Below are positions 9,072-17,973 of a stretch of 64,000 nt of DNA, one piece after another. A program made the position numbers and the translations under genes. Numbering within the stretch: position 1 is the stretch's first letter; each line of letters starts with the position of its first letter. The stretch spans positions 124,001 to 188,000 of the forward strand of contig NZ_CP017705.1 of assembly GCF_002706795.1 (NCBI RefSeq), read 5' to 3'. Source of the stretch: Brevibacillus laterosporus DSM 25. Its GTDB lineage: Bacteria; Bacillota; Bacilli; Brevibacillales; Brevibacillaceae. The notes beneath the pieces are model-generated. The model was not told the origin of the DNA, made no database searches, and saw only the letters and a program-made list of their open reading frames with translations.

Positions 9072-9488
9072 GTTTCACCACTGTCAAATCATCCATTTCG
9101 GGATTATTGGGACCATCTTTGCTCTTCTTTCGTTATTATTATAACTTTACTTTTAGCGTGTTGCTTATATCTTGGTTAAGAAACAAACGAAGCCCAAATC
9201 AATAAGGTTGTCTCTCAACGATAAAAAACACAGCCTCTTGAATGAATTTGTGCACATTAATTGCCGTTTGTTCAGAAAAATAAAATGGGAGTTGGCATTC
9301 TCTTTATGTTTATAGGTGCTTTCACTTAGGTTTCTAAGGTTTTGTTGGCTGAGCGGAAAGGCCGATTATATCTCTGGAACCAAATAATAGCAATGTAATT
9401 AAAATAATTATTAATATTAATTCCGAGAAACCCTCTCCATCAAAAATACACATTATGAATTCACCCTTTTCCTTTCTAAAAAAACTCA
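9072..9488. other. Intergenic stretch without recognisable genes
   Basis: About 400 bp of AT-rich sequence between the relic and the repeat-containing gene at 9489. No convincing frame with a ribosome site, hairpin or repeat was found. Confidence 0.5.
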
Positions 9489-9899
9489 TCAATTATCCAT
9501 TTTCTTATTAAGTACCTGAATAATCTCATCTACGGTCATATTTCCATTATCGTTAAGAATTTTCAGCATGTTATCTACATTTTTATTATTCAAATCGCCT
9601 AATGTAATGTACTTTCCCGTTAAACTGACAATCATCGTAGCTTGTCTAAACAATTGAACAGCATCTACTCTTAACTTACCAGTTAAAAGAAGAATAGCCA
9701 CAATGAGTTCTAAATTATTATTATGGCAATGTGATTTTGATGAATTATCGGTTGACTGTTTCTTTTTTGCATCACTTGATGAATTACCGGTTGACTGTTT
9801 CTTTTTTGCATCACTTGATGAATTACCAGTTGACGGTTTCTTTTTTGTATCACTTGATGAATTTTGTGCTAACATATTATTTTTTTGAAAGGAATCCAT
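9489..9899 (-). CDS. Unknown protein with tandem Ser/Lys-rich repeats
   Basis: A 136-residue protein not recognised as a known family. Residues 12-51 hold three copies of a 13-residue unit, SSSDAKKKQSTGN or a close variant, followed by a His/Asn-rich hinge (SHCHNNN). The C-terminal 80 residues contain a hydrophobic segment (LELIVAILLLTG) and an amphipathic end. The start is supported by GGGAGG 7 bases upstream. There is no signal peptide. Low-complexity repeats of this kind occur in spore-surface proteins, but nothing here proves that role. Confidence 0.7.
   Translation of the reverse strand: MDSFQKNNMLAQNSSSDTKKKPSTGNSSSDAKKKQSTGNSSSDAKKKQSTDNSSKSHCHNNNLELIVAILLLTGKLRVDAVQLFRQATMIVSLTGKYITLGDLNNKNVDNMLKILNDNGNMTVDEIIQVLNKKMDN
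9739..9855. repeat. Three tandem 39-bp repeats inside the gene at 9489-9899
   Basis: Units at 9739-9777, 9778-9816 and 9817-9855 are nearly identical, and 39 bp keeps the reading frame (13 residues per unit). This is a candidate for copy-number variation between strains. Confidence 0.92.
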
Positions 9900-10138
9900 T
9901 TATTCTTCCTCCCACCAAACATAGTAATTGCTCATACATATCGGTGTGAGGTGAGACTGTAAACTACAATTCCGCAAGTTTCACCTTTTAGTACAAAACA
10001 AATCCAGTGTACACACTGACTTTTTCATATAACAATCATATTCAAAGAACTGATTTATTGTGCTAGGTAAAAATTTTTATTGCGTTAAACTGTTTTCTGT
10101 ATGGGGGTTTAGACAGCCTACTATTCCTGGCTCTATAA

Positions 10139-10399
10139 GCTAATATCCAGTTTAGCTTTGGGCAACCACAACGAGAAAGTAATAAACTTAGTGGCTCAAT
10201 CGTTATTCCACCAAGGAAGTTTTTCTCAAGCCAAATGGTTGTTCGACATGTTAGAGATTTTCCTTGTAGTATTCAAGTTCATTCAGGATTTTTAAATGCA
10301 GAAATTAAGGTTAGAGGATATCGTGATGTAAAATTTCCAGCTAGTATTACAGTAAGGGTAAGAAGATGCGAGGATTACAGTGAGGAATCTACAATATGA
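10139..10399 (+). pseudogene. Start-less coding relic on the plus strand
   Basis: Eighty-six open codons follow an in-frame TAA, with no usable start. The peptide (contains SGSIVIPPRKFF, DFPCSIQVHSG, EIKVRGYRD) has normal protein composition and alternating beta-strand pattern. Its 3' end overlaps the tail of the minus-strand gene at 10375. It is probably the remains of a displaced gene. A faint HPr-like pattern is visible but the active-site His is missing, so I do not assign it. Confidence 0.4.
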
Positions 10400-10575
10400 T
10401 GTAGATACTGGCTATGTATTACAGGAAATATCGTACCCATTTCCAAATATTTTGTCCAGTCAGGGTGAAAACTGCCAATCATTTTGTCAACATACATAGT
10501 TAACTTTGCCATCTCTAGTACTAGTGAGAGTCCAATAAGCCCTAAAGAAGTAATAATTAATCCTGTTATTTTCAT
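10375..10575 (-). CDS. Small single-pass membrane protein, unknown function
   Basis: Sixty-six residues with one N-terminal hydrophobic helix (about 5-25, IITSLGLIGLSLVL) and a polar tail. The ATG at 10575 has GGAGG 5 bases upstream; the longer frame to 10605 lacks a ribosome site. It follows the lipoprotein gene at 10641-11273 on the same strand by 65 bp. No family recognised. Confidence 0.6.
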   Translation of the reverse strand: MKITGLIITSLGLIGLSLVLEMAKLTMYVDKMIGSFHPDWTKYLEMGTIFPVIHSQYLHHIVDSSL

Positions 10576-10640
10576 ATGTACCTCCAATTGGCTGTTGTTA
10601 GACACTAAAAATGGCTTGTGGTACTAGTCATGGTTGAAAC

Positions 10641-11273
10641 TTAATCTAGGTCAATCATATCGTCAATGAGATAATGATCCTTATTTTTGACAAGATTGAA
10701 TTGTACCTTTATTGCACTTTTTTGTATCTCTTTAAAGTTAAAGGAGTCATATCCAAAACCTGTGAACAAAACACTTGTATTTGTTTCATTCTTCTTTTGG
10801 ATATTTACTTTTAGACCTTCCAGAATCCCTTGCAGACTTGATGAAAAACCTTCTGTCTCAATGCATTCATAAGTACCATCGTCCCCCTTTTTAAAGTAAA
10901 AGGCAAAGATTTCTTCTGCTTTAGAGGAGGTATAGTATTTTTTTAATGTTGAAATGATAACTTCTTTCGAGTTGCCATCAATAAACCGTTTTGAGCTTGT
11001 AAGTGATACAAATTCTCCTGTCCATGATTGCAATTTATCAAACCAAATTAATTTAGGTATGTCTCCTTTGCTGGTTAGGACTTCATCATTCAACACAACA
11101 GGAGCAGACTTTTCTAATAGAGAAGCTATGAAAGTTATGTTCTCTTTTGTTAGTAAATCATTTCTTTTGGCAAGTACACTGCTACTTGTTGCTTCAGCTT
11201 TGATTGGAGAACAAGCTGAAAATGAAGTGATAGCTAGAATGGAAATCAATAAGGAAAGGGAAACTTTTTTCAT
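10641..11273 (-). CDS. Secreted lipoprotein of unknown function
   Basis: A 210-residue protein with a lipoprotein signal peptide (MKKVSLSLL, then a lipobox ending FSAC). The mature part mixes helix and strand and ends in a strand-rich segment (AIKVQFNLVKNKDHY). The start chosen at 11273 has GGAGAG 7 bases upstream and places the signal correctly; the 15 extra codons upstream would bury it. The fold suggests an NTF2-like or DUF-type lipoprotein, but no family could be named. Confidence 0.7.
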   Translation of the reverse strand: MKKVSLSLLISILAITSFSACSPIKAEATSSSVLAKRNDLLTKENITFIASLLEKSAPVVLNDEVLTSKGDIPKLIWFDKLQSWTGEFVSLTSSKRFIDGNSKEVIISTLKKYYTSSKAEEIFAFYFKKGDDGTYECIETEGFSSSLQGILEGLKVNIQKKNETNTSVLFTGFGYDSFNFKEIQKSAIKVQFNLVKNKDHYLIDDMIDLD

Positions 11274-11709
11274 CACCAAACTCTCCATTCTGTATTCATT
11301 TTTTGAAATAAGAACCAATTTCTTATAAAGGATTAGAAATTTCGTTACTTACAATAAGATAATCACTTGAGATCTTTGGATTTAGAATTAAGAGGGTATC
11401 GTGATAATACAATTCGGGATGGGATAAATACGAGAAGAACAATCAGTAAGGTTTATGGAAGAGGAGCTTTTCACTTTTGGTACTTAATTGTTTTTTAGTG
11501 GATGTATTTCTATATGTATTCCTTATAATATTAGAGAGTATAACAATTCGAAAGAAAAAATCTATGTTTTAGGGGCAATAACTTAATTGTACATGTTCTA
11601 ACCGTTCTACATTAATTATCAGCGATGCTAATCCGCTCAAATGGCAAGTATAGTTCCTGTTAATGAGATTATAATTAACTCTTCCATCAAGTCTCTTTTT
11701 ATCCATTCA
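11274..11709. other. Intergenic stretch with a short coding relic
   Basis: Between 11358 and 11498 the plus strand has 46 sense codons (contains ELRGYRDNTIRDG) bounded by stops and lacking a start. RGYRD also occurs in the relic at 10139-10399, which may mean both derive from related genes. No complete gene is present. Confidence 0.35.
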
Positions 11710-11982
11710 TTATAAACTACTCGTATAAATCAAGTATAGAATTAATCCTAAAATATTCAGTGAAACACCACCAATAAAGGATTTATTAAATGCCCCCTTT
11801 ACATATTCATAAAAAGTAAACAAAAGAGAAATAAAGTAAACTATTATAAACAAATAAAGAAGTAATCCCCACTGTAACCAGTAGACATTGCTTATACCAA
11901 AGGATAAATCTGCTACTATCATTAGTATAAAGCCTATAATTGCTATTAAAGATAATACAAATGAAGGATTACACTTTTTCAT
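11710..11982 (-). CDS. Small four-helix membrane protein, unknown function
   Basis: Ninety residues, strongly hydrophobic, with about three to four membrane helices (SLIAIIGFILMI, LLLYLFIIVYFISLLF, GGVSLNILGLILYLI). The ATG at 11982 is preceded by AGGAG 9 bases upstream. A strong hairpin separates it from the DUF3238-type gene just upstream on the same strand. Possible roles include immunity or accessory function for that secreted product, which is only an inference from adjacency. Confidence 0.6.
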   Translation of the reverse strand: MKKCNPSFVLSLIAIIGFILMIVADLSFGISNVYWLQWGLLLYLFIIVYFISLLFTFYEYVKGAFNKSFIGGVSLNILGLILYLIYTSSL

Positions 11983-12000
11983 ATAACAGCTCTCCTTTTG

Positions 12001-12030
12001 GAAACCTTCCCCCCTAGGAGGGAAGGTTTC
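12001..12030 (-). promoter_or_regulatory. Strong intercistronic hairpin
   Basis: Perfect 11-bp inverted repeat GAAACCTTCCC / GGGAAGGTTTC with an 8-base loop, 7 bp after the stop at 12038 and directly before the SD of the small membrane gene. There is no T-run on the minus strand, so a processing or stability hairpin is more likely than a terminator. Confidence 0.6.
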
Positions 12031-12037
12031 TAACATA

Positions 12038-13358
12038 TTAATTGGATATATTAAATGTCCAATTTGGATACATTCCAAACAGATATTTGAATCCTTGATT
12101 TTCATGCTGAAACAATGTCTTATAAGGTCCACTGCCGTTCATTTTATAATAAAATTCATGATGAGGAGCCTTATCATGAGATCCATAAATCGTGAACTTC
12201 CCACCATTTTCACTATTCAGTGTAGCTGTATAGTTGTAATCAATTGATGGTGAAATTGCTGAATTATAGGGAATCGCAGCAGAATGATATACAATAAATT
12301 TTGCAGATGTTTCTGTTTTTTCTTGTTCAGACATATATATGCCAGAGCTACTTGCAACACGAGTATCTTTTAAAGATTTGTTTGAATCATAGAATTTTGA
12401 AGTTCCGATTGACTTACTAAGGTTTAATGATCTTGAAGGAAAAATGTATTGTGACTCAGTACGAGTACGATAAGCATAACTCGTTGGATTGAATCCTCGT
12501 CCATCTCCTCCAAAATATTTAATTTCTTTATCTGTGTATGGAAAGTAAGGATTGTCGGCAAACTGGTCTTTAATAAAAGTTTGATATAATAGAGAAAAGG
12601 AGTGGGCAGGGTCAACATCTTTGGTAGTAATAGTTTTATTGCTATTTAATGCATCAGTATTGGGGTTAAATATTTTTATTATTGAGTAATTGTCAAAAAA
12701 TAGTTCTTGCTCTTCTTCGTGAGTTAGCTCCCGATTTAGTCTCTGTTTTGCCTCTTTTTTTATTTTCTCCTTTCGACTATCGTCAATTTCAATTTTCCCA
12801 ATAAATTCATATGTCCCTCCTGTAAGCTTATTTAAATTTTTCTCACTGTATTCGCTCTCATCAAGTGTTTTTCCTTTCACATTGTCTTTATAGACTTCAT
12901 ATTGCTTAATATTCGGTATATCTTCCCAGTCGAATTTAATATAATTATTTTTATAGATGGTTGTAACTCGTAAAGAATCTAGCGCTTCCGAAGAATCTAG
13001 TCCTAATTTATTGGCTTTAGCTTTAGTGTATGTTTCTATCTTAGCTTTATCTAACACTTGGTTTTGTTCATCCAATGCAACAATAGTATATTCCATTGGA
13101 GTATCAGCCTCTAATTTTTCATGTGTATATACTTGGTCTTTACCAGCATATATTTTCTCTCCATGGGAGTAAATCTCGTAAGAAATTGGCGCTACCATTC
13201 CAAACAAGTTTCACACTATCATTGAAACTTGAAACTTCCACAACATCTAAGTCAAGATGGGTATGACCCTCAGAATTACTTGCTTTTGATACATTTTGAG
13301 CTCCAAAGATTAAAGAAAAGGTAAGAGCTATTAAGAGTAATTTACTTTTAAACATCAT
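12038..13358 (-). pseudogene. Secreted DUF3238-type protein with fibronectin-like N-terminus, frameshifted
   Basis: Two overlapping frames form one protein of about 440 residues. The 5' part (13358 downward, start after GGAGG) has a signal peptide (FKSKLLLIALTFSLIFG) and the start of a beta-sandwich (SFNDSVKLVWNG). After a one-base frame change at about 13188-13194 the fold continues (APISYEIYSHGEKIYAG...TPMEYTIVALD), like a fibronectin type III domain. The C-terminal half carries YFGGDGRGFNPTSYAYRTR, which I associate with the DUF3238 family of secreted Bacillus proteins; that assignment is from memory. The gene is disrupted unless the shift is a sequencing error. Confidence 0.65.
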
Positions 13359-13524
13359 TTTTACCTCCATATCTTATTAATCATCCGTTAAATTTTTGGA
13401 CATCCCTGTAATTAATATTTCATAAATAACACTCCAGATCATGCTTGCTTAGATATAGCTGAAAAACGGCTATTTATATACCCAGAAGGTTTCCTTACAA
13501 CCTATTCTAGTCTCGACATTTACT

Positions 13525-13659
13525 TTATTTATCTTTGTCCAGTTGTTGACTCAGATGCAACACTGTTGGACTTAAAAATGAGCCTTCTATACGATATAGT
13601 TCCACTAATTTTTGCTGAAGGTCTTCAAAGGACTTCAATAAATCATTTTCTGACAGCAA
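13525..13659 (-). CDS. Spo0E-like aspartyl-phosphate phosphatase
   Basis: Forty-four residues from a TTG start (13657-13659), with GGAGGAG about 10 bases upstream. The two-helix pattern LKSFEDLQQKLVELY...PTVLHLSQQLDKD contains the SQxLD signature of the Spo0E family, which dephosphorylates Spo0A-P and so delays sporulation. It lies next to an RRNPP-type peptide signalling locus, the usual kind of partner in sporulation control. ATT at 13665 would have better SD spacing but is a rare start. Confidence 0.75.
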   Translation of the reverse strand: MLSENDLLKSFEDLQQKLVELYRIEGSFLSPTVLHLSQQLDKDK

Positions 13660-13912
13660 ATTAATGCTTTCTCCTCCTTCGATTGAATGTTATAATTTTT
13701 CTGAATAACATTTTTTGTTATTCATGACGGGGCGTTCCGATGGTGTACAAACTAACGGGAACGTCCCTTTTAGTTGATAAGAAATATAATTTGAAGATGA
13801 TACCTCCTTTCTTCTTCATGTTCAATATTTTACCATATGTACTATAAATACCCTCTTGATACTGAATATGTAGAACGCACTTAAAATTCGACAAAAAATA
13901 CATTTTTGTTCA

Positions 13913-13939
13913 TAAAAAAAGAACGCTGGATTAACAGCG
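13913..13939 (-). terminator. Terminator of the receptor-peptide operon
   Basis: Minus strand: CGCTG, 6-base loop, CAGCG, then TTCTTTTTTT. It ends the transcript 24 bp after the stop of the signal-peptide gene. Confidence 0.85.
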
Positions 13940-13962
13940 CCCTTGAAGAAGAAATAATTGAT

Positions 13963-14103
13963 TTAATATCCCGGATCAACTACATACGGAGTACTTTTTA
14001 ATGCGATGACATTTAGAGTGTCTTCTGTTTTGTTTAAAGGCAATGAATCCGCAACAACAATTAATGATAAGAATAATACCGTCACCGTTAGCATCTTTTT
14101 CAT
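13963..14103 (-). CDS. Exported pro-peptide, likely quorum-sensing signal of the adjacent TPR receptor
   Basis: Forty-six residues, starting at an ATG with GGAGG 7 bases upstream. Residues 1-18 form a secretion signal (KKMLTVTVLFLSLIVV); the rest is a short polar tail ending STPYVVDPGY. It starts 15 bp after the stop of a TPR-type receptor gene and is followed by a terminator. Short exported peptide directly behind a TPR regulator is the RRNPP layout (NprR-NprX, PlcR-PapR, Rap-Phr). The mature signal is likely within the last 7-10 residues; its exact ends are inferred. Confidence 0.78.
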   Translation of the reverse strand: MKKMLTVTVLFLSLIVVADSLPLNKTEDTLNVIALKSTPYVVDPGY

Positions 14104-14117
14104 TCCACATTCCTCCT

Positions 14118-15393
14118 TTAATTACAATTTATGTTCGTAATATTATTATACACCTCATCTAATTGTTTTATATATTCCAAATCAAACGACATTGACTTTT
14201 TGGTAAAATGCGAGAAAACGTCTTTCATGCATATTAACATTTCTTGATATGCGCTCACCTTCCCAAAAGAACTTAAACTCAACAGATAGCATTCTTTTCC
14301 TTGTTCAGGAAATCCAGTTTCCATCATAAAATTTCCTTTGTATTGATAAAATATCCCCATAGATATGAACTGAAATGGTGTTTGAGGATTGCTAATTATA
14401 CATTCCTGTTCTAGGGTCAGCAATTCTGCAATGGAGTTCATGTCTCTCGTTTGAAAATATACATCAAATAATTCATTCGCCACATGTATTTTAAGTTCCT
14501 TACTCACCTCATCTAGACACTCTTTTAACATTGGAATAGCTACATCATGCTCTTTCTTTTTAGCTTTTACAATGCCACGTGTGATTTTGGTGGCATCTGG
14601 AACGAAATTGTATTCGAAATTTTCGAAAACATCTAAACGATGTTCAACTTCATCATATTTCCCTAATAATAAAAGAGAGTTAATCATTGCTAAATAGGCT
14701 CTTGCCTTTAATTCATTGCTGGATTTGTCTTCATTAAGACCTGCTTCAGCCAGTTCGATGCTTTCATGGTATTTCTTAATAGCAAATGCTTGTAGCGCCA
14801 TACGGAAATAAAAAATTGCTTTTTCTTCTTCAGTCAAGAATCTTTTATAATGTATAATTTCTTGACCAAGTGAAAAACTATCCTCCATCTTTTTTAAATC
14901 TTTTCTTTCAATAAGATATTTTTGTAACAAACCCTTTACTATATATTTTGGCTCCCCACGCACTCTAGCGTACTCAATAATAACGCTATATAGCTTTAAT
15001 TTGACCTCATTCCTTATTGTATTACCTGCAAGATCATACAATCGTTCTAATGATGTATATGTATCTTCTTGGGGATTTTCAAGAATTTTTTTTGCTAATT
15101 TAGCTATTAAAAACAAATTTCTCATTTCTATTGCTTCGGATAAAAGGCTATCCAAAAATTCAATTCTGTGCTCAACATCAATATAGCGCTCTATGATTTT
15201 TCATAAGGAATAGCCAAAACATCGGCTTTAAAGTTCTTAATTCTGGACGCTTTGTTTCATCGTTTTCAATCTTCGATAAAACCCCTTTGCTAATCCCAGT
15301 CACTCTGGATACTTCTGACAAACTGATGCTCAGTTCGGTTCTTTTTTCTTTTATCAGTTCCCCCAATGTTGTGAAAGTTAGACTTACACTCAT
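14118..15393 (-). pseudogene. RRNPP-family peptide-responsive regulator (HTH + TPR), frameshifted twice
   Basis: The 5' end (ATG at 15393, GAAGGGG upstream) encodes an XRE-type helix-turn-helix (about residues 8-55: SLSEVSRVTGISKGVLSKIEN). The remainder (15155-14118 and a little upstream) is a TPR array (ALQAFAIKKYHESIELAEAGL and similar repeats), as in NprR/PlcR regulators. Between them two frame changes lie 30 bp apart. Each is repaired by adding one A to an A-run (about 15227 and 15197-15201), giving ADVLAIPYEK then IERYIDVEHRIEF. So the gene is either recently broken or miscalled. The exported peptide gene follows directly. Confidence 0.78.
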
Positions 15394-15652
15394 GTTAATC
15401 CCCTTCCATAATTTATAAATAATTGCATTTATTCCTTTATTAACCTTAACTTAATCCTAACTTTATTGTATTTTTTTGTAAATAACAATAAAAAATATTG
15501 GATTAAATAATTTTTTTATTGTTTAAAACAAGAATGGCGGTCTTCAAATTTTAAATTCAAAACCTAATAAATTCATTCCTATTCGTTGGAAAAGGGGTTA
15601 GTCAATCTATGCTCATACTGTACACGACTCTACGTTGAAAGGAACTGCTACC
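15394..15652. other. Divergent intergenic region
   Basis: A very AT-rich 260-bp gap between the regulator and the coiled-coil relic. It must hold promoters for both directions, but no clear -35/-10 pair or operator stands out. Confidence 0.4.
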
Positions 15653-16025
15653 ATGTCCAGTAATCAAGTTTTAGAAGTGAAAATTGAGAACCTACACAGA
15701 GAACTCAACTCTTTCAAAGAAGAAACAAAAGAAGATATTCAAGATATTAATCTAAGCATCAAACAAAGCGAAAAGCACTTTAATGACCACTATTGTGACC
15801 ATGACTGAAAACATTACCAAACTAACTACTATTGCTGATCAGCAACGTGAAGAAATGCGTCAACAACGTGAGGAAATCAGGTTAATTCGAGAATCCAAAG
15901 AAAAACAAAATGCTGAGATAAAAAATTTCTTCAAGGTACAACTAAGCGCTTTTAATCCTATTTGTGGTTTTAAAATAAAGTTTGATAATTCAAAACAAAG
16001 GCTGATCATTTATAAAAAAGTTTGA
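15653..16025 (+). pseudogene. Coiled-coil protein, frameshifted (XhlA/holin-like features)
   Basis: ATG at 15653 with AAGGA upstream encodes a helical peptide (VEVKIENLHRELNSF-like heptads) up to about 15783. The frame then changes and the coiled coil continues (TMTENITKLTTIADQ, then QQREEMRQQREEIR) to 16025. Length and heptads recall small phage lysis-accessory proteins, but the C-terminal membrane helix is absent. A peptide with such a helix occurs 1 kb downstream (16982-17086), so the gene may have been split. Confidence 0.5.
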
Positions 16026-16203
16026 TAAGAAATCCTGTGAGCTAGAATTTCTTATTTCACTTACGGGCAAGAGAGGTTAGCGTAAGAAGGATTTAGTGTA
16101 GATATTGTAGAATATTTCAATTAATCTGTTAATAATTCAAATCTATCTTGTAACGTTATTAAAAATAGAAGAATTAAACAAACATTTTTAGGGGGATTTT
16201 TTT

Positions 16204-16707
16204 ATGTTCCAAACCTTAGACCATTTTTTAAAATCTTGGGAGTTCGAAGCTGCTGCTACACAGAAACTACTGCGTAATCTAACTGATGAATCACTTAAAC
16301 AGGAAATAACTTTACAAAATTGGACTTTAGGACGTATTGCTTGGCATACCGTTGCTGCCATTCGCATTATTACTTCAAATACAAACCTAACGTTTGATGC
16401 CCCAGCCGAAGATTATCCCGTTCCTACTAAGGCTCAGTTTATAGCAGAAAGTTATCATCAAGCTAGTAATGCATTTGTACAGGCATTAAAAAAAGAATGG
16501 ACTGACCATACACTACAAGAACGTATCGAATTTATAGGTCAACAGATGCCAAATGGTTCACTATTAATGTTTTTGATTCAACATCAAAGCCACCATCGAG
16601 GACAAATGACGGTTCTTATGCGACAGGCAGGATTAACTGTTCCAGGAATTTATGGTCCTTCGAAAGAGGAATGGGCAATGTTTGGTATGGAAGCCCCACA
16701 AATGTAG
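16204..16707 (+). CDS. DinB/YfiT-family metal-dependent protein
   Basis: A 167-residue four-helix-bundle protein of the DinB family. The usual metal-binding histidines are visible: H48 (IAWHTVAAI) and H127/H131 in IQHQSHHRGQ. Family members include thiol transferases and uncharacterised damage-inducible proteins, so the substrate cannot be given. The start is supported by AGGGGG upstream. A terminator follows at 16909. The gene lies between two pieces of what may once have been one coiled-coil gene. Confidence 0.85.
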   Translation: MFQTLDHFLKSWEFEAAATQKLLRNLTDESLKQEITLQNWTLGRIAWHTVAAIRIITSNTNLTFDAPAEDYPVPTKAQFIAESYHQASNAFVQALKKEWTDHTLQERIEFIGQQMPNGSLLMFLIQHQSHHRGQMTVLMRQAGLTVPGIYGPSKEEWAMFGMEAPQM

Positions 16708-16908
16708 TTCAACAAAACCCATCCTAATGGTCAAACTTCTTGTATTACATTTCAATCCGATATTGTAGAATCAATTTTGTTCAATCTTTTTTCGAAATTG
16801 ATTCTTTTTGTTGCTGTCTTTTATTAAACTAACGGGCTCGTTAGTGGAATAAGGAGCATTAAATTAATCAAACTTTTTTATAAAAAACAGTTCTGAAAAG
16901 TAAAAGAG

Positions 16909-16951
16909 AGCCATCGTTTTGATCAATCTTTGTTCAAAATAATGGCTTTTT
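16909..16951 (+). terminator. Terminator downstream of the DinB gene
   Basis: AGCCAT...TTTTGA / TCAAAA...ATGGCT with an 11-base loop, then TTTTTAT. Confidence 0.75.
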
Positions 16952-16981
16952 ATATGCAGTGAAATTAAGGGTTTAGAGTAA

Positions 16982-17086
16982 TTTTTAATCAAACTTTATT
17001 CTAAACCAACACTATTCAGTATGATTCTGTTGGGAGCTTTGGCTTCTCTTGGAATTAGTACTCAAGTGGTTGATATCTTTAAATAA
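16982..17086 (+). pseudogene. Orphan C-terminal membrane-helix fragment
   Basis: Thirty-four open codons after an in-frame TAA. The peptide (SKPTLFSMILLGALASLG, ending TQVVDIFK) looks like a short basic lead-in plus one membrane helix. It could be the missing end of the coiled-coil relic at 15653-16025. It has no start of its own. Confidence 0.4.
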
Positions 17087-17226
17087 ATGATTAGGAGAGA
17101 AATCCATCTGAGTGATTTTTTAACCCCGTATTAAGTGACTTCCCCGCATGGGAGACGATCTGATCCTTTCATTTCACCTCTGCATAGATTGTCTGGTACA
17201 ATAAAGAAAAAATAAGGAGGTTCTTC

Positions 17227-17916
17227 ATGAAACGTCTACCACTCGCACTATTATTGGGCTTCACTCTTGTCGTAACAGGGTGTGGGACAAAAACAGCTCC
17301 AGCTACTGATCAGCAACAAAATAACGCTACTTCTGGTCAAACCACCCCTATAGACAAAAAGGATGAAACTACTAAGCAGCCTAGTAAACAATATGATAAG
17401 GCTCCTGAGATGAAGATTGATCCCAACAAAAATTATGAAGCCGTTGTGGAAACGAACAAAGGCTCATTTACCATCCAATTGTTTGCCAAAGACGCTCCTA
17501 AAACCGTCAACAACTTTGTTTTTCTCGCAAACGATCATTTTTACGATGGGATAAAATTTCACCGCATCATCCAGAGCTTCATGATTCAGACTGGTGATCC
17601 AAAGGGAGATGGCACAGGTGGCCCTGGTTACTCCTTTGGAGATGAATTAAAAAATGGTCACTCGTATGATAAAGGTGTTGTAGCCATGGCTAATGCGGGG
17701 CCAAATACCAATGGTAGCCAGTTCTTCGTTGGTTCTGGAGATGATGTAAAGAATTTGGAGGCTCAACCAAACTATACGATATTTGGTAAAATAACAGCAG
17801 GTATGGATACGATCGATAAAATTGCTGCTACACCTGTCAAAGCAAATGCATTTGGTGAAAATAGTACGCCATCCGAAACAATCACTATTCAAAAGATTAC
17901 CGTTACAGAAAAATAA
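17227..17916 (+). CDS. Peptidyl-prolyl cis-trans isomerase, cyclophilin-type lipoprotein
   Basis: A 229-residue lipoprotein with a clear signal and lipobox (VVTGC), a Gln/Thr/Lys-rich linker to about 70, and a cyclophilin domain (about 75-228). Catalytic-site motifs are present: [15 protein letters not shown] and [13 protein letters not shown]. It would help fold exported proteins at the outer face of the membrane. AAGGAGG lies 6 bases before the ATG and a terminator follows, so it is monocistronic. Confidence 0.93.
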   Translation: MKRLPLALLLGFTLVVTGCGTKTAPATDQQQNNATSGQTTPIDKKDETTKQPSKQYDKAPEMKIDPNKNYEAVVETNKGSFTIQLFAKDAPKTVNNFVFLANDHFYDGIKFHRIIQSFMIQTGDPKGDGTGGPGYSFGDELKNGHSYDKGVVAMANAGPNTNGSQFFVGSGDDVKNLEAQPNYTIFGKITAGMDTIDKIAATPVKANAFGENSTPSETITIQKITVTEK

Positions 17917-17930
17917 ACGTATAAAAACCA

Positions 17931-17973
17931 AAAGCTCTTGGAATGCCTCTTGGCATAACCCAAGGGCTTTTTT
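17931..17973 (+). terminator. Terminator of the cyclophilin gene
   Basis: AAGCTCTTGG / CCAAGGGCTT stem (one G-U pair) with a T6 run, starting 15 bp after the stop codon. Confidence 0.88.

Noticed and set aside
13718..13903. Minus-strand frame of 61 codons between the Spo0E-like gene and the signal peptide gene
   Set aside because: It runs through a hairpin (GGGGCGTTCC / GGAACGTCCC at 13729-13767) and has no SD for its first Met; a shorter peptide from an internal Met is possible but unsupported.
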